Shown piece by piece: positions 1 to 7,236 of a DNA stretch of 27,469 nt. The DNA is from UBA993 sp964436815 (lineage in GTDB: Bacteria > Bacillota > Dethiobacteria > DTU022). A model generated the notes under the pieces. It saw nothing but the letters and a program-made list of their open reading frames with translations, ran no database searches and was not told the origin of the DNA. The position numbers and the translations under genes were made by a program. The stretch is from assembly GCA_964436815.1 (NCBI GenBank), contig CAYTER010000029.1:1-27469 (forward strand). Direction: 5' to 3'. Position 1 is the stretch's first letter. Every line of letters starts with the position of its first letter.

Positions 1-17
1 TCCTTCGGGAATTTTTT
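1..17 (+). terminator. Possible 3' half of an upstream terminator
   Basis: The window opens with TCC-TTCG-GGA followed by ATTTTTTT. A UUCG tetraloop closed by a GC-containing stem and a T run is typical of an intrinsic terminator. Only three stem pairs are inside the window, so the rest of the left arm, if real, lies before base 1. It would separate the sigma-54 promoter at 104-119 from an upstream plus-strand gene that is not visible. Confidence 0.35.
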
Positions 18-103
18 TCAGGATTAATTTTAGGAACCTCAAAATTAAACACGCAACTTTTATGCCAACAATTCAAGCAATAAATATTATTATCGATCAA
101 GCT

Positions 104-119
104 TTGGCACAATTTTTGC
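104..119 (+). promoter_or_regulatory. Sigma-54 (-24/-12) promoter of SDH1
   Basis: The sequence TTGGCACAATTTTTGC carries the invariant GG (106-107) and GC (118-119) separated by exactly ten bases, as in the RpoN consensus TGGCAC-N5-TTGC. Transcription should start about 12 bases after the GC, giving a leader of roughly 210 bases before the saccharopine-dehydrogenase-like gene. A second promoter of the same type at 4642-4658 and a sigma-54 activator gene at 2626-4419 support its being functional. Confidence 0.82.
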
Positions 120-341
120 GAGTTATATGATAGACAGCCTGATAATGGGCGTTGATAATCACCAAAGGGGTCATTCTTATCGTCTTTTCAGTTAAACATC
201 ACTTCACCTAGCCCGTCCGATTCTTTCCCTTGTAGTAATCCAAATAATAAGAAACAGCTCATCTTTATTCGCAAAATTGAGAGGGATTGTTTTGTATTTC
301 AAATAAAATGCCTTTCAAAAATAAACATGCGGAGGTTTATC
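120..341 (+). other. Long untranslated leader of SDH1
   Basis: This is the stretch between the sigma-54 promoter and the SDH1 start. I see no convincing gene, no clear hairpin with a T run and no riboswitch that I recognise. A short direct repeat of TGATAAT occurs at about 138-158. GGAGG at 331-335 is the ribosome binding site for the ATG at 342. Confidence 0.4.
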
Positions 342-1526
342 ATGAAACTGGCAATTTTAGGATTGGGTGGAGTCGGCAGGGTGATCGCCAAATCAGCTGC
401 TCTGAAAAATAAATTCGATCAGGTTATCTGTGCCGATCTGGATCAAGCCATTGTCGACAGCGCAATAAATTCAATTAACAATCAAAAGTTTCGGGGCCGG
501 GTAGTTGATGCCTCAGATCTGGAGCAAGTCAAAGCATTGGCATCAGATGTAGATATATTAATCAATGCTACCATCCCCCGGTTTAACCTGATTGTGATGG
601 AAGCCTGCCTGGACGGCCTTTGTCACTATATGGACCTGGCCTGTGAAACTCTATTAAATTTACCCGGAAAAATTGACATATCCGAACAGTTAAAGCTTGA
701 TCGGCGTTTCAGGGAAGCAAACCTGCTGGCGCTTTGCGGGATCGGGATCGACCCGGGCTGCAGCAACATCTTTGCGCGTTACCTTGCTGATCAGCTAGAT
801 ACGGTTGAGGAAATTCTGATCCGTGACGCTGATGTGTCTTACGTTGAAGGGTATAAGCTGGCGCTCTATTTTTCACCGGACACTTTCATTGATGAATGTG
901 CATCAGAAGATCCCTTGTTTTACGAAAATGGTTCCTTTGTTACTAAAGAGCCGCTGCAGATTATCGATGAGTTCATCTTCCCCGGCCCGGTGGGCAAGGT
1001 AAAAGTATACGGCGTATCTCACGAAGAAGCCTGGACCCTGCCCCGCTATATTAAGAATGAAGGCCTAAAAAATTGTAATTTTGGCTACGGGTTAGCCGAC
1101 GAACTGGTGACGATGATGGATGTGTTAAGATCGATCGGCCTAGACAGCGATCAGCCGATCGAGGTCGGCGATGTCAGCGTTGTACCCCGCGATGTGGTCA
1201 CAGCGTTATTACCCAAACCGACCGACCTGGCCGGGAAGATCAAAGGCAACATCTGCGTGGGAGCCCTGGTTAGCGGTTATAAAGACGGGAAAAAGAGCGT
1301 AAAGTTTATGTATAATAATGTGAATCATGAAGAGGCTTATGAAAAGGTGCAGGAGCAGGGAACCTCTTTCCAAACTGGAATACCGGCCGCCCTGGCCGCC
1401 GATCTTCTGGCTGAAGGTTTGATCGAAACCCGGGGGGCTGTTCCGCCTGAAGTGCTTGACCCGCAACCCTTTATTGACAGGTTGCCGGAATATGGGATGA
1501 GCGTGGAGATTGAAGACCGGAGCTAA
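342..1526 (+). CDS. Saccharopine dehydrogenase-like oxidoreductase (SDH1)
   Basis: The product is 394 residues. It opens with a Rossmann dinucleotide motif (GLGGVG, residues 7-12), followed by the D(x)D acidic turn, a central conserved block around DPGCSN and a C-terminal domain of the saccharopine-dehydrogenase fold. Family members cut or form secondary amines between an amino acid and a keto acid or aldehyde with NAD(P); carboxyspermidine dehydrogenase belongs to the same superfamily. The ATG at 342 is chosen because GGAGG lies 6 bases upstream. A longer reading from 327 would place that site inside the gene. It is clearly paralogous to the gene at 8902-10173 (shared IRDxD, HEE, PRD and SGYKDG/TGNKDG blocks). 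It is a single-gene unit with its own sigma-54 promoter and a strong terminator. The substrate cannot be told from sequence alone. Confidence 0.85.
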   Translation: MKLAILGLGGVGRVIAKSAALKNKFDQVICADLDQAIVDSAINSINNQKFRGRVVDASDLEQVKALASDVDILINATIPRFNLIVMEACLDGLCHYMDLACETLLNLPGKIDISEQLKLDRRFREANLLALCGIGIDPGCSNIFARYLADQLDTVEEILIRDADVSYVEGYKLALYFSPDTFIDECASEDPLFYENGSFVTKEPLQIIDEFIFPGPVGKVKVYGVSHEEAWTLPRYIKNEGLKNCNFGYGLADELVTMMDVLRSIGLDSDQPIEVGDVSVVPRDVVTALLPKPTDLAGKIKGNICVGALVSGYKDGKKSVKFMYNNVNHEEAYEKVQEQGTSFQTGIPAALAADLLAEGLIETRGAVPPEVLDPQPFIDRLPEYGMSVEIEDRS

Positions 1527-1545
1527 ACAGTTCACCCCCACCCCG

Positions 1546-1577
1546 ACCCTCCCCCCTCAAGGGGGAGGGTGTTTTTT
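1546..1577 (+). terminator. Strong intrinsic terminator after SDH1
   Basis: ACCCTCCCCC (1546-1555) pairs perfectly with GGGGGAGGGT (1561-1570) around a 5-base loop, and is followed by GTTTTTT. It ends the SDH1 transcript. There is no T run on the minus side, so it would not stop the convergent aminopropyltransferase gene. The C-rich flank and proximity to the gap also suggest a dispersed palindrome. Confidence 0.82.
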
Positions 1578-1595
1578 GCCTTAAATTATGATCAA

Positions 1596-1695
1596 NNNNN
1601 NNNNNNNNNNNNNNNNNNNNNNNNNNNNNNNNNNNNNNNNNNNNNNNNNNNNNNNNNNNNNNNNNNNNNNNNNNNNNNNNNNNNNNNNNNNNNNN
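1596..1695. other. Assembly gap (100 N)
   Basis: Exactly 100 undetermined bases, the usual placeholder for a scaffold join of unknown length. It removes the 3' end and stop codon of the aminopropyltransferase gene. Distances across it should not be trusted. Confidence 0.98.
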
Positions 1696-2605
1696 AATAG
1701 AAGTCGACCGGTATGCCATCTTCGATGATCGTTTGATCTTCTTTTAAAGCACGGCGGATGTCCTTTGGAATACAAAACATCCCTTCATGGGTTTCACCGT
1801 CGTAGAACTTTAATTGACCGCCAATATCACCCAGGCGGCGATCAATTTCCTCCCGGCCGATTTTTAATTTATCGGGTTCGATTCCGGCTATGATATAACC
1901 CCATGAACAATCAAAGGATGGAATAAATGTATGGTAGGATTGCACTGATTCAAATACCAATTCCATTGTGTTTCTGATGGCTGCATGAATTGAAAGGTAG
2001 TCGAGGCTGAACCCTCCTGCCTGGACAACCAGGATACCGCCGGGCTTAATCTTAGTTTTTACGATTTTGTAAAACTCCCTGGTAAATAGCAGCTTTGAAG
2101 GCCCATCTTCATATGGTTCGGTTAAATCGCTGTAAATGATATCAAACGTGCGGTCTGTCTCTTCGAGGTACTTTCTGGCATCCTGGTGCAGAAGTTCAAC
2201 CCGGCTGTCTTCAAATGAGCCCCGGTGCCATTCCGGCAGATGCTCCCGGCACATTTCAACCACCTTTTGGTCAATATCCACCATGACTATATTTTCAATA
2301 TCAGGGTAACGGCAAAGCTCCCTGGTGACCGCTCCCTCACCGCCACCCATGATCATTATTTCTTTCGGCTTGCCATGGATGACTGCCGCCGGATGAACCA
2401 GCGCCTCATGATAAATATACTCGTCAAACTCGGCAGATTGGGTCTTCCCGTCCAGAATCAGTAAACGCCCGTAGGTAAAAGTATCTACGATGTCTACCCT
2501 CTGAAAGGGAGTTTCATCACTGAATAGACTTTTTTTGATTGCATAGAGATAACCGTGATAATCGCTGGAGTATTCAATATACCAGTTCCATTCTGCCTGT
2601 GCCAT
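1696..2605 (-). CDS. Aminopropyltransferase (spermidine/thermospermine synthase-like), 3' end lost in gap
   Basis: About 303 residues are readable before the gap. This enzyme family moves an aminopropyl group from decarboxylated S-adenosylmethionine to a polyamine in the cytoplasm. The N-terminal beta domain is followed by a methyltransferase-like fold with GGGEG (residues 87-91), the acidic VDID turn (109-112) and a catalytic-region Asp at 160. The block SDLTEP...GPS...LF..EFY and the later PSFxxxWGY resemble plant ACL5 thermospermine synthase (GDLADP...GP) more than ordinary bacterial SpeE (DSxDPxGPA). I therefore call the family but not the exact polyamine product. GGAGGGG five bases before the ATG supports the start. 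The gene begins 20 bases after the activator gene, on the same strand, so the two are probably co-transcribed. The stop codon is not visible. Confidence 0.85.
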
Positions 2606-2625
2606 TTAAGCCCCTCCTTCTGTAA

Positions 2626-4419
2626 TCAAGATAACCCAAGTTCAGACAGTTTGCGGTAAAGAGTTGCCCTGCTGATCTCAAGTTTCTCGGCGATAGTGTT
2701 TTTACCTTCGTAAGAGTTACCGTAGAGCTCCAAGTATTCCTGGAGAATAATCCGTTCATAATCACGAATCCTTTCTTTCAAAGGCAGGACAAACTTGAGA
2801 CCTTTCTCTGCCTGCGCCTCCCTGATCCGCGGGGGCAGGGAGCCCAAAGTTATTATATCGCCCGCAGTCATATTAACCGCGTATTCAACAGCATTTTCAA
2901 GTTCACGCACATTACCGGGCCAGTTGTATTGCAGCAAACAATCCATCGCTTCCGGTTCAACAGAGCTTAATTGCTTGTTTAGCATTGGCCCATACTTCTC
3001 AAGGCAGCACTGCACCAGGGCTGGTATATCTTCCCTGCGATCCTTAAGCGGTGGGATATGCAGCGGTATAACACTGAGACGGAAATATAAATCTTTGCGA
3101 AAATTGCCTTCATGCATCATGCTTTCCAGGTCGCGGTTTGAAGCGGCGATGATTCTTACATCGACGGGAATTTTATTGGTTCCGCCCACCCTTTCTACTT
3201 CCCTGTTTTGTAAAACATGGAGCAGTTTAACCTGCAGGTGAAGCGGCATCTCGCCAATCTCATCTAAAAATATAGTCCCTTCGCTGGCCAGCTCAAATTT
3301 ACCGGCTTTACCCTCTTTCCGTGCCCCGGTAAAAGCCCCGCCTTCATAGCCGAACAGTTCGCTTTCCAACAAAGTTTCCGGGATAGCCCCGCAATTGATG
3401 CTGATGAACGGCCCCTCGACCCGGGCACTGGCCTGGTGAATAGCCCGGGCAAAAATCTCTTTACCGGTTCCGCTCTCCCCGGTAATCAGGATTGTGGAGT
3501 TCCCGCCGGCCACCCTTAAGGCCTGTTCTTTAACCTGCCTAATGGCGCTGCTTTCACCGATAATATCATCGAAAGTATAGTCCATGGCCGTGGCGCTTAA
3601 ATCATAAATCAGGCGACGCGCTTCAGCAATATCGCGGAAAGATACGACCGCACCGTAAGGAGTTTCCCGGCCGGGGATCGGACGCACCGAAACGATAAAA
3701 TGCATTCTGTTTTTACTTTTACCCTGGTAAATTTCTTCTTTCTCAATATACTCAGCCCCGGTATTGAGCACTTCCAAAGCGGGCGCATTAGTCCAGAAAT
3801 CAGAGAGGTTTCTGCCGATGATTTTTTCCCGGTTCAGCCTGAGCAGCTTTTCTGCTGTTGTATTGCAGTGGGTAACTACGCCCCTGGCATCAATAGCCAG
3901 CGCTCCCTCATGGATTGTTTCCAAAATGGTAGAAAGTTCATTGGATAACCGGGTAAGCCTTTCAACCGCATCACTCTCGGCCACCTTGGCAGCCAGAAAA
4001 CGGCTCAAGTGCTGGAGGAAAGAGAGAACAGCTTCGGGTTTTGACATCAGGTTATCTTTCTGCACAGGATTAAAAGCAACTAATCCGATAACCCCGATCA
4101 CCTTTTCATCAAGCATGATCGGTGAGCAAACTTCGGCCATTTCCTTTGTAGTGCCATTTAGAGTCGAGGGGTCGTACGCCGGGTCGCTTATCGGGTCTCT
4201 GACGACAAAAGACTTACCGCTGCGCAGCGTTCGGGCATAAAGGTAATCGCTGTCCAGCTGTCCCAGTTCCTCTTTTTGCCCGACTTTATTTTTGTAAAAA
4301 CCGCTCCCCGCTACAACAGTCAGCTCATGATCAACGATTTCCACCTCAATAGAAAGTGCGGCGGCTATCGCTTCAGCCAGATCCTGAACCATCGGCTGGA
4401 TGGACATTAATCCTGACAT
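2626..4419 (-). CDS. Sigma-54-dependent transcriptional activator (GAF-PAS-AAA+-Fis)
   Basis: The product is 597 residues. An N-terminal GAF-like sensor (about 1-150) is followed by a PAS domain (about 160-270). The AAA+ ATPase then carries Walker A GESGTGK (314-320), the sigma-54-contacting GAFTGA loop intact at 361-366, Walker B FLDE (384-387) and a WPGNVREL segment. A Fis-type helix-turn-helix closes the protein (IAEKLEISRATLYRKL). Such proteins bind upstream sites and drive open-complex formation by RpoN polymerase. There is no receiver domain, so a small ligand or partner sensed by GAF/PAS is expected rather than a histidine kinase. It lies between two consensus sigma-54 promoters, the obvious targets, and shares a divergent control region with the ferredoxin-AOR operon. 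The start has an AGAAGG site eight bases upstream. Confidence 0.95.
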   Translation of the reverse strand: MSGLMSIQPMVQDLAEAIAAALSIEVEIVDHELTVVAGSGFYKNKVGQKEELGQLDSDYLYARTLRSGKSFVVRDPISDPAYDPSTLNGTTKEMAEVCSPIMLDEKVIGVIGLVAFNPVQKDNLMSKPEAVLSFLQHLSRFLAAKVAESDAVERLTRLSNELSTILETIHEGALAIDARGVVTHCNTTAEKLLRLNREKIIGRNLSDFWTNAPALEVLNTGAEYIEKEEIYQGKSKNRMHFIVSVRPIPGRETPYGAVVSFRDIAEARRLIYDLSATAMDYTFDDIIGESSAIRQVKEQALRVAGGNSTILITGESGTGKEIFARAIHQASARVEGPFISINCGAIPETLLESELFGYEGGAFTGARKEGKAGKFELASEGTIFLDEIGEMPLHLQVKLLHVLQNREVERVGGTNKIPVDVRIIAASNRDLESMMHEGNFRKDLYFRLSVIPLHIPPLKDRREDIPALVQCCLEKYGPMLNKQLSSVEPEAMDCLLQYNWPGNVRELENAVEYAVNMTAGDIITLGSLPPRIREAQAEKGLKFVLPLKERIRDYERIILQEYLELYGNSYEGKNTIAEKLEISRATLYRKLSELGLS

Positions 4420-4472
4420 TTATTCAACCTTCTTTGCTTGATCCTCAGGCTTGGTGTAATCATTAATTCAAC

Positions 4473-4489
4473 GTTATTTCAGCAATAAC
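4473..4489. promoter_or_regulatory. Inverted repeat, candidate activator-binding site
   Basis: GTTATT-tcagc-AATAAC is a perfect 6-base inverted repeat about 155 bases upstream of the -24 element of the AOR operon. That distance is normal for an enhancer-like upstream activating sequence of a Fis-type activator. It also lies just upstream of the activator gene itself, so autoregulation is possible. I found no clear second copy near the SDH1 promoter, only a half site AGCAATAA at 76-83, so the assignment is tentative. Confidence 0.35.
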
Positions 4490-4558
4490 CTGCCCTTAAT
4501 TGCCAATCAGGAAAATTATTCTCATTATCGAGACAAACGGCTATTCCCTCTCCGCTAA

Positions 4559-4564
4559 ATTATA
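4559..4564 (-). promoter_or_regulatory. Possible -10 box of the activator gene
   Basis: On the minus strand a TATAAT hexamer lies about 140 bases before the activator start. The -35 region around it is poor. The rest of the 4420-4755 divergent region holds no gene; it contains the inverted repeat at 4473-4489 and the sigma-54 promoter at 4642-4658. Confidence 0.3.
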
Positions 4565-4641
4565 AATAATCTTCGCTGAGAAAAACCACCCTGACTGGCT
4601 CCTTCAATCAAGGTATATATACAAACCGCCTTAATGGCCCA

Positions 4642-4658
4642 TTGGCATTGTTCTTGCA
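4642..4658 (+). promoter_or_regulatory. Sigma-54 (-24/-12) promoter of the ferredoxin-AOR operon
   Basis: TTGGCATTGTTCTTGCA has GG at 4644-4645 and GC at 4656-4657 with exactly ten bases between, matching the RpoN consensus. The transcript should begin near 4669, about 90 bases before the first reading frame. The activator encoded divergently next door is the likely driver. Confidence 0.82.
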
Positions 4659-4755
4659 TATTATAGTTGATGTATCAAGCTGGACAGCGGCCAGACCGCG
4701 GCAGAAGGAATATCAGGTCAACCCGCCGAAAAGTAAGGGATTATGAGGAGTAATC

Positions 4756-4779
4756 ATGAAAGGAGCTGATTTTGCTTGA
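4756..4779 (+). other. Seven-codon leader reading frame overlapping the ferredoxin start
   Basis: GAGGAG at 4745-4750 lies five bases before ATG at 4756, which opens the mini-frame MKGADFA ending in TGA (4777-4779). That stop overlaps the TTG start of the ferredoxin gene (4776-4778) in a TTGA junction. The arrangement suggests translational coupling, with ribosomes that finish the mini-frame re-initiating at the weak TTG. The alternative is that the mini-frame is accidental and AAAGGAG at 4759-4765 acts directly on the TTG. Confidence 0.4.
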
Positions 4780-5168
4780 AAGCATTGGCTTTTCATGCCG
4801 AGAAATGTATTGGCTGCAAACTTTGCCATCTGGCCTGCAGCGCACAGAATGAAGGGGAATTTAATCCCCGGCTGGCCCGTTTAAAAATTACTTCAATTCA
4901 TGCCCGTGATGGGTTAATGGTCAAAGGACAGGTCTGCGACCTCTGCCTGGCCTGCGTTGAGGCCTGCCCCGAGGATGCCATTATTCTAAAAAACGGGCGC
5001 CTTTCGTTTTTAGAAGATCTTTGCACTGACTGCGGAATCTGCGTTGACATCTGTCCTCCCCAGGTAATCGTTAAGAAATCGAAAGGTGTCGGCGTCTGTG
5101 TCCAGTGCCAGAGCTGCGCCAACTGGTGCCCGACTGCGGCGCTAACCTTCGAGGAGGTGAAAAAATAA
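4776..5168 (+). CDS. Four-cluster [4Fe-4S] ferredoxin, AOR electron partner
   Basis: The 130-residue product has sixteen cysteines in four C-x2-C-x2-C-x3-C sets: 11/14/17/21, 54/57/60/64, 83/86/89/93 and 108/111/114/118. Each set can bind one [4Fe-4S] cluster. There is no signal peptide or membrane segment, so it is a cytoplasmic electron carrier or a subunit. Its stop overlaps the start of the aldehyde oxidoreductase by one base (TAATG), which implies tight co-expression and points to it as the electron acceptor of that enzyme. It resembles the HycB/DmsB-like small subunits found with some AOR enzymes. The start is TTG with AAAGGAG ten bases upstream. An upstream ATG in another frame makes only a seven-residue peptide. 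Confidence 0.9.
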   Translation: MKALAFHAEKCIGCKLCHLACSAQNEGEFNPRLARLKITSIHARDGLMVKGQVCDLCLACVEACPEDAIILKNGRLSFLEDLCTDCGICVDICPPQVIVKKSKGVGVCVQCQSCANWCPTAALTFEEVKK

Positions 5169-6922
5169 TGGCTTACATGGACAAAGTCTTAAGAATAAAT
5201 CTGACAACCGGTAAAACAACAACCGAGCCCTTAAATAAAGAGTGGGCTGGGGATTATTTAGGTGGAAAAGGATTAAGCATCAAATACCTTTATGAGGAGC
5301 TTAAACCGGGAATCGACCCCCTCTCGGCGGACAACAAGTTGATTCTGATGACCGGACCGACTACGGGCACAATAGTACCCAACAGCGGCAAACTGGCTAT
5401 TGCCGCCAAGTCGCCGGCAACCGGGACGATCCTCGATTGCTCAATTGGCGGCCACTTTGCCCACGAGCTAAAATTCGCCGGTTATGATGCCGTTATCATT
5501 GAAGGCAAGGCTGATAAACCTACCTATCTATTCATTGAAGATGACAAGATTGAACTGCGCAGCGCCGCCAGCCTCTGGGGTAAAGGCGCACATGAAACAG
5601 AACACCTGCTTTATGAAGAGTTAGGTGATGTCGTTACCCTGGCAATCGGCCAGGCCGGGGAAAACCTGGTACCGATGGCTTGCATCAGTTCTGAGCTCTA
5701 TCGCCAGGCCGGGCGTGGCGGGATCGGCGCTGTAATGGGCAGCAAAAATTTGAAGGCGGTTTCTGTCCGGGGCAGCGGCGGTATTAAAATACCGGATATT
5801 CGCAAGTTTTCAGCAGCCATGAACAAGATCAGGCGTGAAGACACAATGAGCGATGACAACATGTGGGCCTATCATGACGGCACCCCGATGATCGTCGAGC
5901 TTTGCCAGGATACCGGTATTCTGCCGACCCGTAACTTCCAGGAGGGCACCTTTGAAGGTCATGCCGGCATCAACTCTGATGCGGTAAAAGGCGCGCTTAA
6001 AGCGAAGAAAGCCTGTTTTGCCTGTCCCCTGGCTTGCAGCAATTACGTAAAAATGGGCAAGACCGAGGTCGAGGGACCGGAATATGAAACCCTCGCGCTG
6101 TGCGGTTCAAACTGCGCCATTGACGACCTGGAAGCGGTGATCGAATTTAACCGCCTCTGCGATGATCACGGTCTCGATTCAATTTCGGCCGGTAATGTTG
6201 TAGCCTTTGCCATGGAACTGACCGAAAAAGGGATTCATGATTTTGGGATTCACTTCGGTGAGGTGACAGAATACCTGAAGATGCCGACCCTGATCGCTTT
6301 AAAGCAGGGCGTTGGCGCCGATTTGGCAGCAGGCGTACGGGCTTTATCGCAAAAGTATGGCGGCAAAGATTTCGCCATGGAAATTAAAGGCCTTGAAGTT
6401 CCGGGTTACGATCCCCGGGGCTCCTGGTCGATGGGACTGGCTTACAGCACCGCCGACCGCGGGGCCTGCCATATGCGGGCCTGGCCGGCGGCAGTTGAAG
6501 CTTTCGGTGACATTGATCCCTTTACCAGCGAAGGAAAAGCCGAACTGGTGATTGGCATGCAGAATGACAATGCCGTGAAATTCTCGGCGATCTGGTGCGA
6601 TTTCTGGGCTATCAGCACCGAGCGGATGGCTGAAATACTAAGTATGCTGCTTGAGCGTGAAATCACCGCCGATGAATTAACCACCATCGGTGAAAGAACC
6701 TATAACCTGGCCCATCTCTTTAATGAGCGGGAAGGTTTTGCCCGTAAAGACGATTACTTACCGGAACGGTTTTTAAAGGAAAAACTGACCACCGGCTTTA
6801 CCGCCGGCAGAGTGCTGCCGCGTGAAGAATTTGAAAAGATGCTCGAGGAATACTACGAGTTGCGCGGCTGGGATAAAAACGGCAGGATTACGGACGAAAA
6901 GAAGAAAGCGCTCAATCTTTAA
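5168..6922 (+). CDS. Aldehyde:ferredoxin oxidoreductase family enzyme (tungsten/molybdenum pterin)
   Basis: The product is 584 residues, the normal length of the AOR family. These cytoplasmic enzymes oxidise aldehydes to carboxylic acids with a bis-pterin tungsten (or molybdenum) centre and one [4Fe-4S] cluster, passing electrons to ferredoxin. Visible hallmarks are the N-terminal L.I.L..G and GGKGL block, the TGP...NSGK pterin region, AGRGGIGAVMGSKNLKA (181-197) and the cluster ligands C283, C286 and C290 (C-x2-C-x3-C). C477 in the IWCDFW segment is the likely fourth ligand. The ATG at 5168 is preferred over earlier in-frame starts because AGGAGGTGA ends seven bases upstream and the earlier codons lie inside the ferredoxin gene. 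A MoaD-like carrier follows directly. The aldehyde substrate is unknown; the neighbouring dehydrogenases and transporter suggest one derived from an amine or amino acid. Confidence 0.93.
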   Translation: MAYMDKVLRINLTTGKTTTEPLNKEWAGDYLGGKGLSIKYLYEELKPGIDPLSADNKLILMTGPTTGTIVPNSGKLAIAAKSPATGTILDCSIGGHFAHELKFAGYDAVIIEGKADKPTYLFIEDDKIELRSAASLWGKGAHETEHLLYEELGDVVTLAIGQAGENLVPMACISSELYRQAGRGGIGAVMGSKNLKAVSVRGSGGIKIPDIRKFSAAMNKIRREDTMSDDNMWAYHDGTPMIVELCQDTGILPTRNFQEGTFEGHAGINSDAVKGALKAKKACFACPLACSNYVKMGKTEVEGPEYETLALCGSNCAIDDLEAVIEFNRLCDDHGLDSISAGNVVAFAMELTEKGIHDFGIHFGEVTEYLKMPTLIALKQGVGADLAAGVRALSQKYGGKDFAMEIKGLEVPGYDPRGSWSMGLAYSTADRGACHMRAWPAAVEAFGDIDPFTSEGKAELVIGMQNDNAVKFSAIWCDFWAISTERMAEILSMLLEREITADELTTIGERTYNLAHLFNEREGFARKDDYLPERFLKEKLTTGFTAGRVLPREEFEKMLEEYYELRGWDKNGRITDEKKKALNL

Positions 6923-6948
6923 ATTAATTAATGCCGGGAGGCGGAAAG

Positions 6949-7182
6949 ATGAAGATAACACTTCGGCTAAAAGGACCTTTGAGCAGGTATGCTGACGGAG
7001 CCAGCCTTGTTGAGGTCGAACTTGACGAAACGAACAACTCAGCCCGTAAATTACTTGCTCAATTCGGCATCCCCGCCTCCTCTGTTTCATTTATCCAGAT
7101 TAACAGCCTGAAAACAGACCTCGACCAACCCATTAAAGGAGGCGATGTTGTAACCTTTAATCCCCGGGTTGCCGGAGGTTAA
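6949..7182 (+). CDS. MoaD/ThiS-family sulfur carrier
   Basis: The 77-residue product has a ubiquitin-like beta-grasp pattern and ends in the diagnostic Gly-Gly (PRVAGG), the site that is adenylated and thiocarboxylated. MoaD-type carriers donate sulfur to make the dithiolene of molybdopterin, the pterin ligand of tungsten or molybdenum. A copy inside an AOR operon probably serves cofactor supply for that enzyme; such dedicated copies are common beside AOR genes. The start at 6949 is chosen because GGGAGG (6936-6941) lies seven bases upstream. An in-frame ATG at 6931 would swallow that site. No activating MoeB/ThiF partner is in the window. Confidence 0.85.
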   Translation: MKITLRLKGPLSRYADGASLVEVELDETNNSARKLLAQFGIPASSVSFIQINSLKTDLDQPIKGGDVVTFNPRVAGG

Positions 7183-7236
7183 GCCTATAAAAACAGTCTT
7201 TTGCTTTTATTCTAAACAGCGAAAGGAAGGTAATTA

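Noticed and set aside
1471..1775. Open frames running through the N gap on the minus strand
   Set aside because: They are open only because the gap has no stop codons; their flanks do not look like protein.
2795..3241. 148-codon open frame opposite the sigma-54 activator
   Set aside because: Antisense shadow of the AAA+ and Fis region, where the minus-strand gene has intact motifs.
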